A stretch of DNA of 13,944 bases from SZUA-217 sp034658975. Lineage in GTDB: Bacteria; Actinomycetota; Acidimicrobiia; Spongiisociales; ZC4RG35. The position numbers and the translations under genes are program-made. Shown one piece after another: positions 6,341 through 12,626 of the stretch. Below the pieces are notes generated by a model, which did no database searches, was not told the DNA's origin, and saw nothing but the letters and a program-made list of their open reading frames with translations. The DNA lies in contig JAYEGJ010000039.1 of the NCBI GenBank assembly GCA_034658975.1, positions 1 to 13,944 on the forward strand, written 5' to 3'. Within the stretch, counting starts at the first letter, position 1; each line of letters opens with the position of its first letter.

Positions 6341-6347
6341 TGACGAC

Positions 6348-7103
6348 GTGACTGACTCTGCCCCCCTCCTCCAGATCGAGAATCTGCACGCCTCCGCAGG
6401 CGACATCGGAATCCTCAAAGGCGTCAACCTGACCGTCAACACCGGCGAGATCCATGCACTCATGGGCCCGAACGGATCCGGTAAGTCGACACTGGCCTCG
6501 GTCTTGATGGGCAGCCCTGTCTACAGGGTGACCGACGGCAGGATCCTCTTCAAAGGAGAGGACTTCACAAAGGTCGACTCGACGACACGCGGACAGGCCG
6601 GCATGTTCCTCGCTTTCCAGCACCCGGAGTCGATCCCCGGCGTCTCGGTCATCCAGTTCCTCCGTCAGGCCCTGTCCAACCGCACCGGTGTTGACCTGAC
6701 CGTTCTCGAGCTCCGCCTCAAGGTCATCGATGCGATGAAAGAGCTCGGCATGGAGTCATCCTTCGCCGACCGCTACCTCAATGAGGGTTTCTCGGGCGGA
6801 GAAAAGAAGCGCAACGAGGTGTTGCAGATGGCAGTGCTCGAACCTGAGTTGGCCATCATGGACGAGACCGATTCGGGACTCGATATCGACGCACTACGGA
6901 CCGTCGCCGAAGGCGTCAACAAGCTCACCGGCGAAGACCGTGGCTTCTTGATCATCACCCACTACCAGCGTCTTCTCGACTACATCACACCCGACCACGT
7001 CCACATTTTCATGGACGGGAAGGTGCTTCAGAGTGGCGGCCCCGAACTAGCCGCCCAACTCGAGGAAGATGGATACGACTCTTTCAGGACGATGGTCGGC
7101 TAG
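6348..7103 (+). CDS. sufC: SufC, Fe-S assembly ATPase
   Basis: ABC-type ATPase of the SUF iron-sulfur cluster assembly system; two copies bind SufB and SufD to form SufBC2D in the cytosol, where ATP hydrolysis drives cluster assembly. From the GTG start it is 251 aa, the usual size. Seen: Walker A GPNGSGKST (40-48), Q-loop at FLAFQHP (88-93), signature FSGGEKKR (148-155), the SufC-typical Walker B and D-loop MDETDSGLDIDAL (171-183), and H-loop His205 in IITHYQRLL. The frame is open upstream to 6072, but that part overlaps the deacylase in another frame; the GTG at 6348 fits the family N-terminus (PLLQIENLHAS) and a leaderless promoter. It is followed by sufS with a one-base overlap. sufB and sufD, which normally precede sufC, are missing from the window. 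Confidence 0.95.
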   Translation: MTDSAPLLQIENLHASAGDIGILKGVNLTVNTGEIHALMGPNGSGKSTLASVLMGSPVYRVTDGRILFKGEDFTKVDSTTRGQAGMFLAFQHPESIPGVSVIQFLRQALSNRTGVDLTVLELRLKVIDAMKELGMESSFADRYLNEGFSGGEKKRNEVLQMAVLEPELAIMDETDSGLDIDALRTVAEGVNKLTGEDRGFLIITHYQRLLDYITPDHVHIFMDGKVLQSGGPELAAQLEEDGYDSFRTMVG

Positions 7104-8320
7104 TGGTCACCGACCTCTCGCACCTCAAGGCGGATTTCCCGATCCTCGAATCGGGGGTCCACTTCCTCGATTCGGGTGCGTCGTCACAGAAGCCGATCCC
7201 CGTCCTCGATGCGATGGACACATTTGCCCGCACGTCATACGCCAACGTCCACCGCGGCGCCTACAAGCTCTCGGTGGCCGCGACCAACGCCTACGAGGCG
7301 GCCCGGCGTCGCGTCGCCGAGTTCATCGGGGCGGCGAGCGAACGCGAGGTGATCATCACGCGGGGCGCAACCACCGCCTTGAACACCGTGGCCTTTGGCT
7401 GGGGACTGGAGAATCTCTCGAAAGGCGATGTGATCCTCGCCACGCAGATGGAGCACCATGCCAACCTCGTTCCCTGGCAGATGGTTGCCAAACGCACCGG
7501 GGCCGTCCTCGACCACGTGCCCATCACCAGCGACGGGCGACTCGACATGGAGGCGTTTGAAGCCAAGCTGACCGACTCGGTCAAGGTCGTTGCGGTGACC
7601 GGGATGTCCAATGTTCTCGGAACGATTCCCGACGTGCCCCGGATCGCCCGCCTGGCTCACGCCCGCGGGGCGAGGGTGGTCGTCGACGCCGCCCAACTCG
7701 TCCCCCACTCGGCCGTCGATGTGCAGAAGATGGGTGCGGATTTCGTCGCCTTCTCTTCTCACAAGATGCTCGGCCCCACAGGCATTGGTGTCCTCTGGGG
7801 CCGTTTGGAGGCACTGGAGGAGACGGAGCCGTTCGAGGGCGGTGGCGAGATGATCTCCAACGTCACCCTGCACGAGGCCACCTGGGCGGACATCCCCCAC
7901 CGATTCGAGGCGGGCACGCCTCCGATCATCGAGGCGGTGGGGCTTCATGCAGCGATCGACTACCTCGACTCGATCGGCATGGACGCCGTCTTCGAACATG
8001 ACCAGGAATTGACCGCCATCGCTCTGGACCGTCTCGGCGATGTGCCGGGGCTGGCCGTCCAGGGACCCAGCGACATGGAGTCACGGGGAGGGGTCATCTC
8101 GATGACCATGGAGGGCGTCCACGCCCACGACCTCGCCACCATCCTCGATGAGCAGGACGTGGCCGTCCGGGCAGGACATCACTGTGCCAAGCCTCTGATG
8201 GCATGTTTGGGAGTGACTGCGACCGCGCGGGCGAGCTTCTATGTCTACAACGAGGAGTCCGACATCGACGCTCTCATCCAAGGGCTCCGCCGGGCCGGCG
8301 AGATCTTCGGGGTGAACTAG
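7103..8320 (+). CDS. sufS: SufS, type II cysteine desulfurase
   Basis: PLP enzyme that takes sulfur from cysteine, leaving alanine and a persulfide for Fe-S assembly. Its 405 aa match the SufS family. Seen: the MEHHANLVPW block (116-125) with the His that stacks on PLP, Asp195 in VVVDAAQ, the Schiff-base lysine Lys221 in SSHKMLGPTG, and the catalytic Cys361 in RAGHHCAKPLM, on the short type II loop. All are intact. The GTG start overlaps the sufC stop by one base (TAGTG), and sufU follows 13 bases downstream. The SufS-SufU pairing, as in Bacillus and actinobacteria, implies that SufU accepts the persulfide from Cys361. Confidence 0.96.
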   Translation: MVTDLSHLKADFPILESGVHFLDSGASSQKPIPVLDAMDTFARTSYANVHRGAYKLSVAATNAYEAARRRVAEFIGAASEREVIITRGATTALNTVAFGWGLENLSKGDVILATQMEHHANLVPWQMVAKRTGAVLDHVPITSDGRLDMEAFEAKLTDSVKVVAVTGMSNVLGTIPDVPRIARLAHARGARVVVDAAQLVPHSAVDVQKMGADFVAFSSHKMLGPTGIGVLWGRLEALEETEPFEGGGEMISNVTLHEATWADIPHRFEAGTPPIIEAVGLHAAIDYLDSIGMDAVFEHDQELTAIALDRLGDVPGLAVQGPSDMESRGGVISMTMEGVHAHDLATILDEQDVAVRAGHHCAKPLMACLGVTATARASFYVYNEESDIDALIQGLRRAGEIFGVN

Positions 8321-8333
8321 TGGTGATCTCCTA

Positions 8334-8780
8334 ATGGCCCTCGAAGAGCTTTACCGGGAAGTCATTCTCGATCACTACCGAAATCCCCGAAACAAGGGGC
8401 ACCTGACCGACCCCGAATCATCGGCCGAGGGAGTCAACCCCCTCTGCGGGGACGAGATACACGTCGAGCTTCGATTCGAGGGCGACACCGTCAGCGACGT
8501 CGCGGTGTCTGGCCAGGGATGTTCGATATCCCAAGCCTCCGCATCGATGATGACCGAGGCCATCAAGGGGAAGTCCCGCACCGAGATCGCCGAACTCGTG
8601 ACGAAGTTCCGCCAGATGATGTCCATCGACGAAGACGGGGACGCCGGTCTTGACCCGGACCGACCGGGCGCCGTCCTGGGCGACATCGAGGCCCTTCAGG
8701 GTGTGCGCCAGTATCCGGTGAGGATCAAGTGCGCCAGCCTCGGGTGGACCACCCTCATGGAAGCCCTGGACGGGGAATAG
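8334..8780 (+). CDS. sufU: SufU, zinc-dependent sulfur-transfer protein
   Basis: A 148-aa SufU/IscU-fold protein that binds Zn and accepts sulfur from SufS. The four zinc/sulfur ligands are in place: Cys38 and Asp40 in PLCGD, Cys63 in GQGCSIS, and Cys133 in RIKCASLGW. The insertion of about 20 residues between the second and third cysteine regions (FRQMMSIDEDGDAGLDPDRPGAV) separates SufU from IscU. The start is ATG with GGTGAT six bases upstream; 13 bases after sufS, so same operon. In some species SufU was first regarded as a scaffold; the transfer role with SufS is the better-supported view. No SufT/DUF59 gene follows: the next gene is convergent. Confidence 0.95.
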   Translation: MALEELYREVILDHYRNPRNKGHLTDPESSAEGVNPLCGDEIHVELRFEGDTVSDVAVSGQGCSISQASASMMTEAIKGKSRTEIAELVTKFRQMMSIDEDGDAGLDPDRPGAVLGDIEALQGVRQYPVRIKCASLGWTTLMEALDGE

Positions 8781-8795
8781 GAATGGGATCGGGAG

Positions 8796-8828
8796 GGGGT
8801 TCCTGGTACTTCCCTAGATGGGAACCCC
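8796..8828. terminator. Terminator-like dyad between sufU and the convergent AhpD-like gene
   Basis: GGGGTTCC (8796-8803) pairs perfectly with GGAACCCC (8821-8828) across a 17-base loop. It sits 15 bases after the sufU stop and its right arm overlaps the last codons of the convergent gene. It would be shared by both directions; the large loop and lack of a U-tract make it weaker than the other hairpins here. Confidence 0.4.
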
Positions 8829-9047
8829 ACTCACTTCGTCGAGGGCTTCCATCGCCTCGTCGCAGCAGTGCGCCGACGGTTTCCCGCCGATCCGCCTCGC
8901 CAACTCGATGGTCTCCTGGACCTCTTCCTGGGTAGCCCCGGCCACGACCGCGTCTTCGACGTGGTGCTCGATGCAGCCATCACAGCCCACTGTGGCCGCA
9001 ATCCCGAGGGTCAGCAGTGCTTCATTCTTGGTGAGCTTCACCTTCAT
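8814..9047 (-). CDS. AhpD-like / carboxymuconolactone decarboxylase-family protein
   Basis: A 77-aa compact member of the AhpD/CMD fold. The redox motif is complete: Cys22-Asp-Gly-Cys25 followed by His29 (CxxCxxxH), embedded in LLTLGIAATVGCDGCIEHHV, then the family helix AVVAGATQEEVQETIELA. Such proteins are small thiol peroxidase/disulfide reductases; members without the full proton-relay glutamate may do other redox work. Residues 61-62 are an extra Cys-Cys pair in the C-terminal helix where the family normally has non-cysteine residues. The start is ATG with an AGGAAAGG ribosome site; it follows the stress-protein stop by 9 bases, so both are in one operon. It is shorter at the N-terminus than typical 100-115-aa relatives. 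Confidence 0.85.
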   Translation of the reverse strand: MKVKLTKNEALLTLGIAATVGCDGCIEHHVEDAVVAGATQEEVQETIELARRIGGKPSAHCCDEAMEALDEVSGVPI

Positions 9048-9056
9048 CGACCTTTC

Positions 9057-9716
9057 CTACCTACTTGTCTCACCCCTCATCGTCATTCCCGATTGGAGCG
9101 ACGAATGGGCCGGGCCCACGAACACGGGGATCTCGCTACCACCCACGAGATTTCTCGTGATACTCCCAAATAGGGTCTCCGAGGTGCCATGTCCGCGGGC
9201 TCCGACCACAATCAATTCCATGCCAGAAGTCCTGGCGAACTCCTTCAACGCCTGATCCGGCCTTCCGAAGAGGACAACGGTATCGACCGGGTTGTAGAGA
9301 ACCTGACCGGCTGCCTCGTCGAGCATCTCCCGGGCCTCTGTCTGCATCTCCTGGCCCGAGTGGGTGCCCTCCGAATCCCAATCGAGGACAGTCGCCAACG
9401 TCACACTTGACACCCGTCCGCCGAATAGGGCAACAGCGATGTCAACGGCCGATATTGCATCTACCGACCCGTCTATGCCGGCGAGCAGGTCGAATCCCAC
9501 ATGCGGCGGCGTGGGTGTGTCTCGAGACTGGTGCTCGGCAGCAGCGTGACATCGAACACGCTCGATGGCAAGGGGAATCGACAAAGGCCCCAATGCCACA
9601 CCGAGCAGCAGCCAGACAGAGAAGTCATGGCCGCGGCGACGCATCAGAAACGCGACTACCAACCCAATGATCGCCCAAGTCAACGCAACGTAGATCAGAA
9701 ATCTCGTGCTCACCAT
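9057..9716 (-). CDS. Membrane-anchored universal stress protein (UspA domain)
   Basis: The 219-aa product has two predicted membrane helices (about 6-25 and 33-50) with a basic RRRGH turn between them, then a linker, then one UspA domain from about residue 75 to 203 (FDLLAGIDGS at the start; LIVVGARGHG...GSITRNLVGGSEIPVFV at the end). The nucleotide-binding glycine motif is G172-xx-G175-x8-G184-S185, one residue shorter between glycines than the usual G-2x-G-9x-G(S/T), so ATP binding is uncertain. The ATG at 9716 lies close to AGAGAGG; a GTG one codon later (9711-9713) has better spacing and may be the true start. Divergent from a P-type ATPase with a DosR-like box between, and followed by the AhpD-like gene. 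Confidence 0.88.
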   Translation of the reverse strand: MVSTRFLIYVALTWAIIGLVVAFLMRRRGHDFSVWLLLGVALGPLSIPLAIERVRCHAAAEHQSRDTPTPPHVGFDLLAGIDGSVDAISAVDIAVALFGGRVSSVTLATVLDWDSEGTHSGQEMQTEAREMLDEAAGQVLYNPVDTVVLFGRPDQALKEFARTSGMELIVVGARGHGTSETLFGSITRNLVGGSEIPVFVGPAHSSLQSGMTMRGETSR

Positions 9717-9729
9717 GACCTCTCTGTTC

Positions 9730-9750
9730 GAGGTACTTCACAGATACCTC
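9730..9750. promoter_or_regulatory. Inverted repeat upstream of the stress-protein gene
   Basis: GAGGTA (9730-9735) and TACCTC (9745-9750) form a perfect 6-bp dyad with a 9-base spacer, 14 bases before the stress-protein start. It overlaps a minus-strand -10-like TATCTG (9747-9742). It may be an operator or a 5'-UTR hairpin. Confidence 0.4.
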
Positions 9751-9770
9751 AAATCGGGGAGTGACGGCGA

Positions 9771-9784
9771 GGGCCTAAAGTCAC
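9771..9784. promoter_or_regulatory. DosR/DevR-box-like sequence
   Basis: GGGCCTAAAGTCAC matches 12 of 14 positions of the mycobacterial DosR core GGGACTWWAGTCCC; the mismatches are symmetric (position 4 from the left and position 2 from the right differ). It is in the divergent gap, about 42 bases from a stress-protein transcription start predicted from the minus-strand TATCTG. Both neighbour families belong to the DosR regulon in M. tuberculosis. The flanking bases (TTS/SAA) do not match. Confidence 0.5.
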
Positions 9785-9902
9785 ATTGCCATCCATCGCA
9801 TGCCCCTTAACGAGAAACCCCAGGCCAGCGACACTCGAACCATGCCCCAGACGGTCACCGACACCCTCGACCGATACTCTTGAATACTGTGGAGCGGTAG
9901 CT

Positions 9903-12626
9903 TTGACCACGGTGTCATCTCAGAAGCACACCTGGTGGGCTGAGGACGTCGACGCCCTCGAGGTCAGGCTCGATACCAGCAGCGCCACAGGCTTGTCCGG
10001 AGCCCAAGTCGCAGAGCGTCTGGAACGGTATGGACCGAACGAGCTGGAGGAGGAGCCTACGCAGCCGGCGTGGCGGCTCTTCCTCTCGCAGTTCGCCAAC
10101 ACGATGATCATGGTCTTGCTGGGGGCCGCCGTCATCATGGTGGCGATCGGTGAGCCGACTGACGCAATCGTCATAGGCGCAATCGTCATCCTCAACGCTG
10201 CGATTGGGTTCTACCAGGAGTATCGAGCCGAACGGGCCATGGCAGCGCTCCGGACCATGGCGGCTCCGAATGCCCGGGTCGTCAGAGAGGGGACGGAGCA
10301 GACGGTGACTGCCCCGGAGTTGGTTCCGGGAGACGTCGTCGTGTTCGAAGCCGGTCATGTCGTCGCCGCCGATGCCCGGCTCGCGGTATGCCCCAATCTG
10401 CGAGTCAACGAAGCCGCACTCACCGGCGAATCTGTGCCGGTCGACAAGAACCCCGACCCGATACCAGCGCACGAGGGTGAGATGGTCGGCGATCGCCACA
10501 ATATGGTCTTCAAGGGAACGGCTGTGGTCTACGGCCGCGCTCGAGGCATCGTGGTCGCCACAGGGATGGAAACCGCGCTCGGCGAGATCGCCGGCCTACT
10601 CAAATCCCATCAAGCACCACGCACACCATTGCAGCGCCGGCTGGCCGTTATGGGCCGTTGGATTGCTGCGGCAGCCATCATCATCTGCGTCATTGTGTTC
10701 GCCGTTGGCGTGGCCCGCGGAGAGGATGTCGAAGACATGTTCCTGGTGGCAGTTAGCTTGGCGGTCGCGGCCATTCCAGAAGCTCTCCCGGCCGTGGTCA
10801 CCATCGGGCTGGCATTGGGCGCGCAGCGGATGATCAGCCACAACGCACTCATTCGCAAACTCCCGGCTGTTGAAACACTGGGATCGGTGACAGTGATCTG
10901 CACCGACAAGACCGGGACACTGACCGAAGGCCGGATGTTGATCGAGAAGGTGTGGACCCTCGGACAAGAGGGCGAGGTGACAGGATCCGGGTACTCGCCG
11001 ACGGGTGAGATCCTCTTCGATGGCAGGCCTGCGGATGTCGCACCTGGGATGCCGATGGCCTCTCTGTTGACCGTCGCAGCCTTGTGCAACGACGCCATCC
11101 TGGTGCCACCTGCGGCCGCCGAAGACGACTGGGGCATCATCGGCGACCCGACCGAAGGCGCCCTGCTTGCCGTCGCCGCCAAAGGAGGGTTCGAGCGAGA
11201 CCGGATCGACAAGATCCTCCCCCGCATCGCCGAGATCCCGTTTGACTCCGATCGCAAGCGCATGGTCACGATCCATCACTCCACCGATGGAACCGCTGGT
11301 CTCGTCGCTGCCAAAGGAGCTATCGAGGCGATGATCGACGTGATCAAAGAGGTGGCAACCCGGGAAGGCAATCACAGATTCACTCCGGCCCTGCGCGATG
11401 CTGTTCTCGAACAGGCCGCGACGTTCGCTGCCGAGGGCTACCGGGTGCTGGCTGTGGCCGGGCGCAGCGTCGACGACGGCGAACTGAGCCACATGTTCGA
11501 ATCTGAGAAGGATCTCGTCCTGTATGGCCTTGTTGCCATGGCGGATCCGCCGCGAGCCGAGTCTCTGGAGGCGGTGGAGGCGTGTCGTACCGCAGGTATC
11601 ACCCCGGTCATGATCACCGGTGATCACCCAGCGACAGGCAAGGCCATTGCGATGAGGCTGGGGATCCTCGATCACGACGGAAGTGTCATGAGCGGCACCG
11701 AACTCGCTTCGGAGCATGCCTTTGGCCTGTCCGACCATGTCGAGAAGATCGCCGTCTACGCCAGGACCTCGCCTGAGCAGAAACTCGACATCGTGCAAGC
11801 CTGGAAGAGCCGAGGCGACATCGTCGCCATGACCGGGGATGGGGTCAACGACGCTCCCGCGTTGCGCTCGGCCGACATCGGTGTGGCAATGGGGGTGACG
11901 GGCACCGAAGTCGCCAAGGAAGCTGCAGACATGGTCCTCACAGACGACAACTTCGCCTCCATCGTCACCGCCGTCGGCGAAGGACGCCGTATCTACGACA
12001 ACATTCGAAGGTTCGTGCGTTACACCCTCACTTCAAATGCTGGGGAGATCTGGGTGATGTTCCTCGGCCCCTTCGTCGGCCTCCCCATCCCGCTTCTTCC
12101 GGTCCAAATCCTGTGGATCAACCTGGTCACCGACGGGTTTCCCGGGTTGGCGCTCGGCATCGAACCAGCGGAGCCGGATGTGATGAAACGCAAGCCACGC
12201 CCACCCGACGAGAGCATCTTCGCCCACGGCGTTTGGCAGCAGGTCATCTCCATTGGGCTCCTCATGAGCTTTCTCACCCTCGGCCTTGGGGTTTGGGGCG
12301 AAGCCACCGGCCGTCCCTGGCAAACAATGATCTTCACCGCTCTCGCTTTTCTGCAATTGGGCAACGCATTGGCGATTCGTTCGGAGCGCCGGTCACTGTT
12401 CAGTCTGGGCCTGGCGAGCAACAAACCTCTGCTGTGGACCGTTCTGGTGACGGCGGCAATCCAGATCATCATCGTCTACTGGGGACCAATGCAGAGGCTT
12501 CTCCACACCCAGGCCCTGTCCCTCGCCGACCTCGGAATAGTGCTCATTGTGTCGACCGGCGTGTTCTGTGCCGTCGAACTCGAGAAGTGGATCCGGAGCC
12601 GGGCCGGGTCAGCGGGAGCCGACTGA
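9903..12626 (+). CDS. P2-type cation (probably Ca2+) ATPase, CtpF/PacL-like
   Basis: The 907-aa membrane pump couples ATP to cation export through an aspartyl-phosphate. Seen: cation-ATPase N domain (about 10-75), actuator TGES (174-177), M4 PEALP with Glu293, phosphorylation site DKTGT (Asp335), nucleotide-domain DPTEGALL, TGDHPATGKAIA, hinge TGDGVNDAP (644-652), and ten-helix topology. Against SERCA numbering, Glu309, Asn768, Glu771, Asn796, Thr799 and Asp800 are matched by Glu293, Asn712, Glu715, Asn740, Thr743 and Asp744; M8 Glu908 is replaced by Gln818. This favours Ca2+ (or Mn2+) over heavy metals, and no CxxC metal-binding domain is present. The TTG start is preferred because GGAG lies eight bases upstream; GTG 9912 is an alternative. 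The stop overlaps the antiporter ATG by one base. Confidence 0.93.
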   Translation: MTTVSSQKHTWWAEDVDALEVRLDTSSATGLSGAQVAERLERYGPNELEEEPTQPAWRLFLSQFANTMIMVLLGAAVIMVAIGEPTDAIVIGAIVILNAAIGFYQEYRAERAMAALRTMAAPNARVVREGTEQTVTAPELVPGDVVVFEAGHVVAADARLAVCPNLRVNEAALTGESVPVDKNPDPIPAHEGEMVGDRHNMVFKGTAVVYGRARGIVVATGMETALGEIAGLLKSHQAPRTPLQRRLAVMGRWIAAAAIIICVIVFAVGVARGEDVEDMFLVAVSLAVAAIPEALPAVVTIGLALGAQRMISHNALIRKLPAVETLGSVTVICTDKTGTLTEGRMLIEKVWTLGQEGEVTGSGYSPTGEILFDGRPADVAPGMPMASLLTVAALCNDAILVPPAAAEDDWGIIGDPTEGALLAVAAKGGFERDRIDKILPRIAEIPFDSDRKRMVTIHHSTDGTAGLVAAKGAIEAMIDVIKEVATREGNHRFTPALRDAVLEQAATFAAEGYRVLAVAGRSVDDGELSHMFESEKDLVLYGLVAMADPPRAESLEAVEACRTAGITPVMITGDHPATGKAIAMRLGILDHDGSVMSGTELASEHAFGLSDHVEKIAVYARTSPEQKLDIVQAWKSRGDIVAMTGDGVNDAPALRSADIGVAMGVTGTEVAKEAADMVLTDDNFASIVTAVGEGRRIYDNIRRFVRYTLTSNAGEIWVMFLGPFVGLPIPLLPVQILWINLVTDGFPGLALGIEPAEPDVMKRKPRPPDESIFAHGVWQQVISIGLLMSFLTLGLGVWGEATGRPWQTMIFTALAFLQLGNALAIRSERRSLFSLGLASNKPLLWTVLVTAAIQIIIVYWGPMQRLLHTQALSLADLGIVLIVSTGVFCAVELEKWIRSRAGSAGAD

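Noticed and set aside
6072..6347. Upstream part of the open frame that contains sufC
   Set aside because: It overlaps the tRNA deacylase gene in another frame and has shadow-type Arg/Ser/Pro-rich composition. SufC homology begins just after 6348.
9786..9902. In-frame 39-codon N-terminal extension of the P-type ATPase from an ATG at 9786
   Set aside because: The extension is Pro/Arg/Thr-rich with no family match, lacks a ribosome site, and would cover the regulatory gap directly after the DosR-like box. TTG 9903 has GGAG at good spacing and gives a normal CtpF-length protein.
10596..11798. 400-codon minus-strand open frame opposite the ATPase
   Set aside because: Antisense shadow, rich in His/Arg/Gly/Asp with no recognisable domain, fully inside conserved ATPase sequence.
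12113..12625. Upstream part of the open frame that contains the antiporter
   Set aside because: It lies within the ATPase membrane domain in another frame and is His/Arg/Pro-rich with no hydrophobic helices. The ATG at 12626 overlaps the ATPase stop and starts the CaCA fold.
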